From: Diadema setosum
Taxonomy: Eukaryota > Echinodermata > Echinoidea > Diadematoida > Diadematidae
Direction of reading: 5' to 3'
DNA: 64,000 nucleotides
Assembly (NCBI GenBank): GCA_033980235.1
Contig: CM067066.1
Span: forward strand, 29,562,976 to 29,626,975
The notes below the pieces were generated by a model, which was not told the DNA's origin, did no database searches, and saw only the letters and a program-made list of their open reading frames with translations. Position numbers and translations under genes: made by a program. Below, piece after piece: positions 27,401-40,300 of the stretch; the first letter of the stretch is position 1; each line of letters starts with the position of its first letter.

Positions 27401-29296
27401 TGCATTAGTCGACATTACATTCTATACTGTAGCATCAGTGTTGAAAGTAGGTTCTACCATGGTCTTAACCCTTCTAAGAGCGGGCTCAAACTTTTTCCAT
27501 TCCTCGTTCACTCTAACATTCTCCTGCTTTCAGTCCCCACAGAGAGCGGTGCCACACTCTGTCGCCATGGAAAAGCTGATGCTTTTCAAATCTAGCACAA
27601 GAAAATATTGATACGAGTCTTTCCGTGCATTCAGATGTCGAGAGGGCGATGAAAGACAACTCTCCGTGCTCTGTTCTCTTCCCGGAGTGTTCTCCCACGA
27701 CGCTTTTCATCGCTTGCCTCTTAAAATGTGTCACACGGACACACTTGAGTCATTCTGCTGAGTGGCCAAATTCACATTGTTCACTCACATCCCGCAAGCA
27801 AAGACGAGTGTCGTAAGGCCTGATCGATGGAGAATGTGACAGGATACAAGATAAACTGATCGATGATGGGCATCGAATTGTCGGGCATCCAGAGTCATGA
27901 TTGATTGTCATACATCAGAGGTTGAGATGTTATGGTAAGACTCCATGAGCAAAGTAAAAATACAAATCAGAATCTCCAGTGACTCATGTTATCTTACATC
28001 CAGGAATTACATTCTCAGATGATTACATAACACAGGTCAGGGCATCACACATGATCCTACCACGGAGCTACAAGCTCCATGGCCCAACAGCGATACAGTT
28101 GGTAAATGAGTCTGGGCCAATAGAAGCAGAAAAGATGATTCTGGGTTTGAATCCTGCCCAGTACATATTGCTCCTTGGACCCGATCCCCCAGCCCACCCT
28201 GTATCTCTCTTGACCAAGGTGCTAGACTGGGTACCCAGCATTGCTTGGGTAATATAATGATAAAAGCAGGGCCCTTTGAGTACTTAAGCAGAAGAGGCTA
28301 CCCTGGGTAACAGGAACATACCATCATCATTAGTATATAAGTGGCTAACAGAATGTTTAGCTGCATCCCAAGTAACTTAGATGAGTTACTGAGTACTGCC
28401 CACACAAAACTGTCATAAGAAAAAATATACATCATATATAGTCAGAAAGTTGCTGACCCTGCCCCTACAGACCAGTAGAAAAAAACATACTTTTAAGTTA
28501 GTTCCGTTCCTTTCAGTTACTTTCTATGGATACTCAAATCACTGCAACTCTTAAAGAACATATCAATCTCAATCCCAACAGGACCCGCAGCGAGCGCAGT
28601 TACCTCGGAGTCCGGTCTTCCCTTTCACTTCCAATCAATCTTATTTTCATTTCTTTCTCTTCTTCTTTTGCAAGATTTGCATTTCTGGGGTCGTCGATGT
28701 TAGATTAATGTCACACCACGAGGCCGATTTCATTTCGCCTCCCCCTGGTCCTAATTTACAAGTCAAACTGTAATTAGCTCTCTCATTACCAGCAGCGACC
28801 TTTTTGTCTGCAATGTCAATGAGATTTAACGGGGTTTACGGCCATCAGAGGGTTAAATGCCCACAAGGGCACCTGTTGATATTATGTGGATGCAAGAAAC
28901 ATGCCAGCTTCACATAAGCATGCATAAGTTTCCCTTACTGGAAGTAGGATGCTTTTTTTTTTTGCAGGGTTGTTTGGTTGGTTGTTGCTTTGAGGTTTTT
29001 TTTTTTTCCTTTGGTTGGGGTGGGGGTTAGGTTGTTGTTACATTTTTCAAATATCAGCTTCTTTTTCCGCCTCATCTTCCTTTCTTTCCATAGCCAAAAA
29101 CAAATAAACATACATACAAAAACAAACAAACAAACATACAAAAAAAAAACAACACTGATGATATTGCTGGCCCTTCTAATGTAGCAAGTATCACAACAGT
29201 TTCACATAATGCAGACAACTATGTGTTGTGTATGGATGTGTGTATGTGTTTTTTTTTCTTTCCTTACAACTTTGCTATTGACAAAAATAGTGGTAA

Positions 29297-29338
<42 letters not shown>

Positions 29339-32300
29339 AATATAAGAGTTCTCTGAAGAGGAAGTTTTTTGCTTGAAAACAAGAAAGTAAATATGAACAA
29401 GAACTAAATGGAAAATAAATCAAGGTGTTGCAACTTTGTGTACATTTTTCCATGAGAAGAAAAATCACCCACCTGTTATGCCAGTCAAAGAATGACATAA
29501 AATTATCATGACAGGTCTTGTCAAAAAGGAAAAAAAAAAACACAACAAACAACCATCACTTTAAAATCCCAGCTCATCATGTTTTCATATCACATGATTA
29601 TGATGAAGCTGATGTGATGAAAGACCATATCAATCACGTGTTATATCTTCACTGTGCATTCCCTGTCTCTCTCCAAAACATCTTATCTATTTTTCCATCT
29701 CTCTCTCTCTATCCATCTATCTCTCTCTCTATCTCCATCTATCTTTCTCTCTCTCTCTCTAGCTATCTATCTCTATATCTCTATCTTTCTATCTCTCTCT
29801 CTAACTTAACTTTTTCTCTCTCCTTTTTTTTTTTTGTGTGTGTCTTTCTCTCTGTTCCTGATCTTCCCTTTGCTGGTTTGAACATTAAAATTTGTGAGGC
29901 AAATCTGAAGCATCCCAACACTGCGGAGGCAGAGGCAAGTGGCTCCCCGATGGATGAGAGTACGATACCATACAAGGCGATGAGAGGCAGCACATCAATC
30001 ACGGAGGAGATGCTCGGTTTGCATAAAAGATCGATTGATATCTCTACTAATCCAGAATTCAGCCTGCAGCCGATATCTTCCTATTTATACGCCCTTTTAC
30101 GATTGCTATGTGCTAAGTCTATTTATGCATTATGTATCTTTGTAACGATTTGTTGTTGTCGCTTTTTTGTTGTTGTTGAAAGCGCAAAAAAAAAAAGAAA
30201 TGATATGTCAGATAAACTTGTGATTTCTTCAAGGAGAAATTTTGAGATTTGTTTGAAGAAATGGCACATGAATGATCACTTTTGTCAAAGAAAAGGAAAG
30301 AAAATATTTACTCTTTCATATTATGAAATACTAACTATGAATGGTCCTAAAATCCTAAAAAGCATACTACACAATACCACAAAATGTGATTTCTGTATCT
30401 TGATGGGTCAAAGTGGTGTACCTGTGGATGCCCTATCCAGTCAGTCCGCAGCACCCGATAATTCGCTCATATTTATTCAACTCGTATGCAAGCCCGCTCT
30501 AGGCTTGCATACGTAATAAGCTTATGTTCACAAATTTGGTATCAAATTCTAGGAAAATATGTAATCTATCGTCACATGTTACTCAAATTATTGTAAATGA
30601 AAAATATCATAGCGTAATTTGAGCTTGAAAAATGATGAAAAAAGTAATTCGTGCAGTACACGTTCAAGACGTCAAAAAAATATCAAATTCACCGTGCGTC
30701 TCAATGAAAATGCTTTATTTGGTAGTCCATCTCCTAATCTTTGTATCCATGTAAATATCTTGACAATTTGTTGCTTAATCCGGTCAGGAACCAGTAAAAT
30801 ATACATCGATGTCAGTGCTGATCAGCTTGAAACCGTGTAATCTCAAGAGTAAGCTCTCTCATTGGACAGCGCTTGCATTCAGCACTTGCGGTTTCTTGGC
30901 ACGCGTGTAGTTCGAGCGCTGAATGCAAGCACTGTCCAATCAGAGAGCTCTTATCGCGCCACTGTTGACTTTGTGTGGAGCGTACTTCTGGCTTAGGAGT
31001 GAATTTTACAGACATTTCAAAACGGAAAAACTAGTATAAATCATGCTTGCGTCTCCTTGACTCCAATATATGATGAGCATCTAAGTTTCCTCTCTACGAA
31101 AAAGCCAAAATCAGAAACAACAGTTTCTTAATCCAGTCAGGAACCAAAAAAGAACTTTAGACAACAAAATCTTCCGTGAAAAGCAGGTAAAATTTACGCA
31201 AATTCAACTGATTATTTAGTCATGATAAGATCCGATGTTATACCCAAATTTAGTATCAAAATAAAGATCTAAGACTGGAGAACAATTTACCGTGACTTGT
31301 AGCCATGACAAATGTATGTACAAGTCACTACACTGTGAAAACCATAGCCCTATCAAAGTCTCGCAAAATCTCGCACGACGAGACACCTTTCGAACACAAA
31401 GATCGTCAACGAGAGTGCTGAATAAATCTTGCTGGATCGGCTCATTAGCATACGTGCTGCGGACTGACTGTATCAGTAAGAACTTCCTTCATAATGACAA
31501 CAGCCTTTCCATTTAATGTCAACAAAAAAAATCCACAAAATTTCCATTATTATGTAGGCATAAAAGTCATACGAAACCCAGTCCTACACAAGCTATATCA
31601 TAGGACCCCTTTCATGCTAGTCACTTTGGGGGATCATTTGCAAGATTCAATGGGTAGTCAAATGTGGAACATCATACCGGTACTATTAAATGAATGCGCT
31701 CCCTGTTAAATTTCTCTTTTCCACTCTTCCGTAGCAGAATTCCATGTTATGGATAACACATAAAATGCTCACAACACTTTGCTGGAATACTGACCTTCGT
31801 TTTCCACCCAGGAATATACCTCTGCAATGCCTTTTACACTACAAAATTACCTGTGAGTTCCGGGGGACACTCCGGATTCTACCAGGGATGGTTCAAAGGT
31901 TAGATTTCAGAAAAGTCACCTGGCATTTTATCCACAATGCCTTTCATACCACAGCGTCATCTAGGAGTTCCTGGAAGATCTCACATGAGATTTGCTATGC
32001 ATGAAAGGGGTATTAGTAAAAGTCATGGCCAGAATAGGACACCATTTGCTAAATTTGAGGTCATATTTGACCTAGACCTTTTACCTGCTTTTCATTAAAG
32101 GCATATTTTACCATTTGCAGATGAAACAAAAACCCAGCATTAGTGCTTCGAAATAGTTCGAAAATGTGAGTTAGGGCTAGAAACAGCCAACGTAAAAACT
32201 TGAATCCGTATAATCGATGTTAAGTGTTGTTAAATACACAAAATGTGAACAATAGATATAATAGAACAAGTTTCCAGGCTAAACTGTCTACAGTTACAGT

Positions 32301-34291
32301 TTATTGAGAAAAACACTGATATCTTTATATATTTTAGGCTTTATTGTGAAAATTTTATATGGTAGGATATTTTGTGATACAACAGACCTACACATATATA
32401 TGCATCAAATGTGATATCTTGAACATTTTTGAACTCACTGCTCCCAAAGGTAAACTGGACCTTTAAAGCAGTTACATATCTATACTTCCTTCTTAAATTA
32501 CTTCTTACTAAATTTTCCTAGCTTAAGTTATGACTGTAAATTGAAATTTACAGCTCAAGTTCAATGGCCTTTGACTTTGAGGATTCTGCCTGAAATCTAA
32601 TCAGTCTATGAAATACCTTATGTAGCATACCTAAGCTAATTAAATACCAAGAAAAATCCACCCAACGATTTCTTCACTCACGGTAACAAGATCTTGGTTA
32701 AAAAATCCTTAGATTCTCCTGTTACTGTTCAGTAAATACTGCACAACAGTGCTGGTCTGAAGAAAAAAAAAATGGAAAATTACTTTGAGGCAACATAAAA
32801 GATTTCTCAATTTCGATTTCACAAACCAAATGGAGGGTTAGTTTGAAGAGGGAGTTAAAGGAAAACAGCAGAAACAAGAAACTTTGCCAAATATAACAGA
32901 CCTGACGCTAACATTTTATCGCCATTTGAATATACCATGTCAAAAAAGCATAAAAAAAACATGCCCAGAATAAACATAGCCACCTACGTGAAGTATATCC
33001 TGTTTGGTTTTCATACCCACATAAAAAATATATTAAGTTTCCAAGATCTCCATGAAAGATATTTGTTCTACAATAGAAGATTGGAGCTTAAAGGCTATAT
33101 CTTACATGCACCTTGTGGGGCATAAAGATGAAATATTATTCAAAGATAATCCAAACTAAAATGATTTCACACATAACACATGAGGAGTCCTTAACAAGGG
33201 AAAGCTCATCACATGACTGAGAAACTTATGCTCCTCTTCTATCACTTTTTTTTTATTTGAAGACTCCATAGGCACCACCTTGTAACTCAAACTACTAGAT
33301 CTCTCCTTGTTACAACACAACATCCCTCTCTTAGTAATCAGTAATTTTAATTTCATTGCTTTCTTTCATCATATAATATGCAACTCAGTAACTCCCCATG
33401 CCTCCCCCAAGCTCATTCAAAATTGACTCCACTTACTCCAGTCCTTATAATATGGATGTCATTTCATTGGTCGAGATATTCTCTCCCTTCGACAACTGAG
33501 CTGCATTTGCTCAGCAAACACAGCTGATTACAGTGTCAGAAAACATGGAAGGGAACACAATTGATATTGGAACAAAAAAAAAGAAGAGGTGTGGCACATG
33601 CTTCTTATTTATTCCACAGTCAGGAAAACGGCTGTATAGCAGGCCAACTCAGTAGGTCATACCACAGTCTTTGAGCACTGAGGTACCAAGACTAGCACAT
33701 ATCCCAGTGGGAGGTGGAGCCATTGTAATACCCCTCTTTCAAGCAGAGATCTCCAGCCAGCATAAATCTCCCCTCTCCTCTTATTCTGCGGCATCCCACT
33801 GTGCGGCGCTCAACAGTGAGCCCTATGGGGTCTCTGGACCATTCCATCAGGTCTGCAGGGGGTGGCAGGTGTTAATCCAGGCACCTCTCCCATTGATCTT
33901 TATTACTATGAGGTTGATGTAAAATGAAGCAGTGGAGGTTAAAAGATGTGAGCTCCAGCCACACACAACTTCTCATTTGGGTAAGAACTGAAATCAAGAA
34001 AAGCAGATGTCTTTTCCTGTATATCTGTATGAAGAACACAATTTCATAAAACTGTTTTGTGTACAGAAACAAGACATCATTATTGTCAGTAGTAGTACTA
34101 CCATATTCTTATTCTTGTTCTTATTTCTATTCCTATTATTATCATCATGATTATTATTATTATTATTTTCAACATTATCATCATTACTATCGTCATTATC
34201 ATCATCATTATCATTCTTATTATTGTTGTTGTTATTATTATTATTATCATTATTATTATGATTATTATTATGATTATTATTATTATTATTA

Positions 34292-34358
<67 letters not shown>

Positions 34359-37300
34359 CATCATCATCATCATCATCATCATTATCATTATCATTATTAC
34401 CTCCGGCAAGGGAGGAGGTTATGTTTTCGTTAACGCTGGTTTGTCCTTGTGCAAAATAACTCAAAAAGTTGTGCACGGATTTGGATGAAACTTGCAGGAA
34501 AGGTTGTGAATGGCAAAAGGAACAGATATTTAAATTTTGGTAGTGATCTGGAAATTTTGGTGGATTTTATGAAGGATTTTATGAAGGATATGAAGGAGCA
34601 AGATCATCAGTGGAAAGTAGCTGCTAGGCGGAGGTCTGCGCTCTTAGAGTGCTTTTCTAGTTATTATTATCATTATCATCACTATTATCGTCTTTCTAAT
34701 CAGTGTGATAAGCCATTCAACCTCCGGATGATTTGTGAAAGGTGAAAACATACACAAAGCATTGCTGCAATTCATTCATTTCTGTACAGAAGCAATCTCT
34801 CCTAACAAAGATTACTGTGAGAAAGTCTTTTTCTTCTTCTTCTTCCTTCATGACATAATTTTTCCCTTTCCCTTCCCTGCTGGATGTCTATTGATCACAA
34901 AGCTTTGAAACCTCATGACTGTGCCCTTGTTCCTGTGGATCTCAAACTCCTCTTGGGCACCTTTGGAGTAAGGATACCACCTGTTGCTGGAGAAAGGGTC
35001 AGTGTGGGTAGCACAACAATGTACCCATTTCCCTCTCACCTGGATACCAAGACATAGGAGCAGTGCAGAGTAAAAGAGGAAAAAAAAAGAATGGGGTGAG
35101 TGATGGAGATGTGTTCCATACTTGACCAAAGAACTTGTTTACAAACCTGCTTTTATAGAAGCATGTTTCATGCATAATTAGGTTTTTGTAAGTTTGGACT
35201 CTGGGACTCTGAAAGCACACTTGAAATTAATCCCATCCTGCCAAAATATGCTTAATAACTGAATCACATTTGGCTAATCACGGTCCCTTGGCACTTTCCA
35301 ATTTAGTTTTCTCATTTCTTGAGTAGAATTAGCAGCCTCGACAGTATATGACTTCAAAAACACTGTTCCTGGAGGTGGCCACATTTCATGAAACTTGTTA
35401 TGAATAACAAGTTATGAAAGTTGTTATAAGCTACTGAAATCCCTGCATCTGATTGGCCCAGAGCCAATTTGTCATAAAAATGTGACAGTTGTTACTGATA
35501 ACCAGTTTTTATGAAACGGGACCCCTATGCACTGAAAAAACAAACAAACAAACAAGAACTTATTTGATACCTTGCTACTCTTTCCCAACTATCCCTCTCC
35601 TAAAACTTAAAGTACAATATGCAAACATCCATCTTTCCTCTCATCTAGAGAAGCACTAACAACAGATTAAAACAAAGCTCCATTTGACATGAATAAAGGA
35701 AAGAATTTTCCCATGTAGAATAAGTTATCAACTGCTCAGCTTTTTATACAACAGTCTTTATTTTTTTTTTTCTATGAAATAAATGTCCTCACTACATCTT
35801 CTTTGTCAGTTGCATATACAAAGTTAAATTTACAGCACACTTCAGTTATTGGAAACCACACAGAATAATGCATCCCTTTTCTAGTCCAAAATCAGCCCAT
35901 TCTTTGCTGTGTATATACCAGTATCTACTGCTGAAAAAAAAGAGAGATAACTAAAATAAAAAAGAAGATGTTAATCAAATAAATGAGACACTTGTCACTC
36001 ACAACTCAGAATGTAGCACTCCCAATAGGAAGTCCCATGTGCCCACATCTGTGTTTGCTTTAATTTTGCCCATCTATTCAAGATGAACCTCACTCAATCT
36101 GATGCTACATATCCTTAGCGTCAGTTTTGATATGGTACAGGCTCAGGGGGGGGGGGGGGGGACCCTTTATGCTCTTGGCATTTAGCTATAGCTTAACTTG
36201 CTAACTTGCTACGATTTTGTCAATTCAGTTTTCCCTCCAAACTGGGCCTAGTTGTTAAAGGACAAGTTCACCTTCATTAACATAAGGATTGAGAGAATGT
36301 AGCAATATTAGTAGAACACGTCATTGAAAGTTTGAGGAAAATCGGACAATCCGTTCAAAAGTTATGAATTTTTGAAGTTTTTGTGTAGTCACCGCTGGAT
36401 GAGAAGACTACTGCAGTGTATGATGTCACATGTGTACAACAATATAAGGAAAATATAACGAGAATTTCAAAAAATTTCATCTTTTGAAAAAAGTACACAT
36501 TCCCTTGACCCGTTACTGACATATGTTATGGATAATATTATTCCCATTGCCTTTAGAAAGAGGCAAGTCAAGTGCTCTTTTATTATGTGAAAAAAGTGAA
36601 AATATGTTGAATTTTCTTTACATTTTCTTTATACTGTTGTACTCATATGACATCACAAGCCTTAGTAGTCTCCTAATCCAGCAGTTCCAACACAAAAATT
36701 TTGAAAATTCATAACTTTTGAACGGATTGTCCGATTTTCCTCAAACTCTCACTGATGTTTTCTACTAATATTGCTGCATTCTTTCAATCCTTATGTTTAT
36801 GAAGGTGAACTTGTCCTTTAAGTTAGCAAGGCCACTCGGGTGTAGCCGTGTACCTCAGTCCAACGGGGAAGGCCATGGTGACAAAATAGAGATTGGGTTA
36901 TCTCTGTCCATTAATGATTAGTTCCCAGACATCAATCTGTGCCAACTGGGGAAGAAAGCGCTCCAGTATGCACACCAATTGGCAAACAAAGCCCAGAGAG
37001 GGTTAAAGCCCATGGGACATAAATATTTCACTTTTTCATGGCATGTTTCTGTTGCTAACCTGCGATAGCTTAATGATTTTGGTTTATAGTGCATATTGAA
37101 ACTCACAGACAAGTCCTTCATGAGATATTGTGATGGCAGGAGGGGGGGGGGGTGGCAGTGGTCGATATTCTTCGCTTTTATTTGTACAACTAATTTGATA
37201 TAATACTGACAACAATAGTGTGCTGTCATACAGTCAGTGACTTTTATCTTTTTTAATTCTCTGTGGCAGAGTATGCATATAAACTAGATGTATCAACCTA

Positions 37301-40300
37301 ACCCACAGTAGCAAATTCCCAGCTGTATCCTGCACACAAACCAACAAAGAGCCAATTCTGTCCACGTCAATAAGAACGATGACTCAGAATGAAACAGAAC
37401 ATTGCAGTTCCCACTACTAAAAAAAAAGAAAAAAAAAATAAGGAAAAGGAGGTTCTGCCAAACAAGTTGTCCAGCTGTAGGTAAAAGCCATTCTCTGCCT
37501 TGTTTGGCACAAACCTTTCCTTGATTAAAGAAATAGGAGCTTGGGATGAAGGGAGGGAAAAGAGAGACTTTGAGAGGAGAACGACAAAAAAAAAAAGAAG
37601 AAATATATCAGTGATTACTCTTGCACCCCATCATATGGACCAGCTGGGAATTGAGAAAAGGTCAAACACAATGGGGCACAGCAAGCCATATTCCATACCC
37701 CGCTACCACCAGCCACAAGAGGGGCTGGGCCATACACACACAAGCCCCTTCTTCTTGGCACTATACATGCGAGCCCCGGCGTCCTGGGAGTCACTTGTCC
37801 CCGTTTCTCCCCCTGCCCATGTTTGGATGAGCGGTTGTCGCAAGCTCCGGCAAACATTTGATCAGGTCCCCCGGCCGCGCAACAGGGTATGCACACGAGG
37901 GGTGTGCCCCCGTCCCGGTCTTATAGCATTAGCTGTCGGGGGCTCTCTCCTTCGGGCCCCCCAACAGTGCCAAGAACCACTCAATTTCAGGACACACACC
38001 CCTGGGTTGCCACCCGCTTTTGTTGGAGACATGTTAGTGAAATATAATAACTGACTGGGTAAATAAGGGAAGTGCAGCAAACACACACACTTGTACACAA
38101 TTGCTTGATACCACTGACATGCACAAAGCATAGTGAGAAACTAGAATACGAGTGAAAAGGAGGAGTTATAATCTTCACCACGATGCTATATTTGAACTGG
38201 TTGAAAGCTACACCTGCCAATATCATAAAAGACACTTCTTTAGTTCTCAAATGCCCATACCTTGTTTTGATTACCAGTAGTCTTATTTTTTTGAGTGTCT
38301 AAAGGGGAAGGCTAGTAACTGATCAGTGGGAATCAGTGGAAATGCTGGGAGATGATTGTTCCAATCCTTATGAGATTCATTCAAGAGTTCATTGTATATC
38401 TATTGTTGTGTGAAAATGATTTGCTTCAGAATGGTCTCATATTCAAGCAATGTGCAGTTTAATGCTTCCAGGTTAGCGTCCCTGGTCAGTGACGGAGCAT
38501 TAATCTGCACATTACTTGAATATGAGACCGTTCTGAAGCAACTCATTTTCACACAACAATAGATATACAATGAACTCTTGAATGAATCCCATAAGGATTG
38601 GAACAATCATCTCCCAGCATTTCCACTGATTCCCACTGATCAGTTACTAGCCTCCCCCTTTAAGATAGAAAAGCACATATGTGAATATATACATCACATG
38701 TGACAAAAAAAAAATAACAAAACAAGATTCATTGCAAGACACTTTCCTTTCAAGTTGTCACAATATTGGACATCATGACTGAAATGATAAATACAAACAG
38801 CCAGGAAACTCAGTGCTGCTGTTTCATATCTTACACTAAAGAGGGAGCCCTTTCTCCTTGCCGGTTTACCACTGTGGGGCAGAACAATACTACCAATGAA
38901 GCAGGCATGTGTGCAATGTTGTCATGCAAAATGAACCAACCTGCTGACAGAACTTATGTTAAATAACTTGTTAAAAAAAGAAATTTTTTGATATTGGAAT
39001 CTGCCCCTTTCCACACACTTGCCTCATATAGGTGATTTGTGGTTTGCTGTATTTCTGTCATCCCGGCAAAGTGTTTCCTTCACTCATAATCATCATCCAT
39101 TTGGTTTTCACCACTCTAGTCCACCTGTCCTATTCAAGTTTTCTCCAATCCCCCCCCCCCCTTGCCCCATGTTACTCCCCATTTAGTTTCCTGAAGTTTC
39201 TTTCAATCTGTTTCAAGGTGTCTGACACTTCTACCCTTCTAGAAAGATAGTAGTCAATAGAAAGTAGGATATCCTATGGGAAAGCAGTGACCCAAATCAA
39301 GCACCACAGGCCTTCATTCACTGTACCCTGCAAAATTCAGTGGGTCAATTCTCATTCATTTTCTGTTCTTTAATGGGCAATTTAGGTTTAGCTGTGGTCA
39401 GAAACTATTTGAAAAGTAGAGTTTAATTGGTTGATGTTCAAGAGAAGTGAACTGGAAAGAAGTAAGAAACCTTGAGTGACCACTCTTTGCACTCCTTCCT
39501 ATGGTACTGATTGAAGAACCAACTCCAAAATTTTATCAATTTCATAAGAAAAAGAAAAAAAAAATCTTGCAGAACAGTGCAAAAATGATCAAAATCAGAT
39601 AGGAAATAAGGAAGTTATGACATTCTGAAATTTCATATTTTTTTTGGAGAACATTCTTGACCAGTTGTTATGAATATTCAAATCAGCAAGTTGATGGTGG
39701 TATGCTCTCAATTTCTTATGTATTTCATAAAGAAATGACAAAAATCCCATTTTCAGCTGTATAAATATAAAACTTGCCTTAAAACCACCAAAACAAAAGA
39801 AAAAAAATGTTGCCTCTGATATATTTTGGTATGGGAATATGCTTTTACCTGTATGCCTATTAGCCTTAAAAAAACTTTTTTTTTTCAGAATTTCATTCAT
39901 GTCACACTTGAAAAATTGTGAGGGGCATGACATCATCAACTTGCTCATTTGAATATTATTAAGGGCTGGTGAAGAAATGTTTTCAGAAAAAAAAAATGTG
40001 ACATTTCAAAATGTCATATCTCCCTTATTTCTCATCAGATTACCAAACATGCACAATTCTTTGGAAAAGATGTATTACAGGGAAGACTATTTGATACACA
40101 TCTCAACATCATGAACAATACAGGTGTTGGTGGATCTCAGTAAAGAGAATACTACACATTTTCTTGGTCGTTATAAACACAAAAATCATATCCTACTTCT
40201 TATCTTGTGTCAAAATGATTATACAGTGAAATGCTAAATAGGCTTTGAGCACTGTTATACCTACTTCTCTGTCTGGAGTGAAGTCATGCTAGTCATAACT

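Noticed and set aside
28590..28720. Minus-strand Glu/Lys-rich frame ending at CCGAG|GTAACT, considered as an extra 5' exon
   Set aside because: The donor is phase 2; joining it to exon 2 gives a stop after a few codons.
29518..30516. 332-codon plus-strand open frame
   Set aside because: Half of it is CT microsatellite and AT-rich intron DNA; no domain, no usable splice phase. It lies inside intron 1.
34059..34488. Several open frames of 100-160 codons made of poly-N, poly-I or poly-Y
   Set aside because: They are translations of an ATT/ATC microsatellite.
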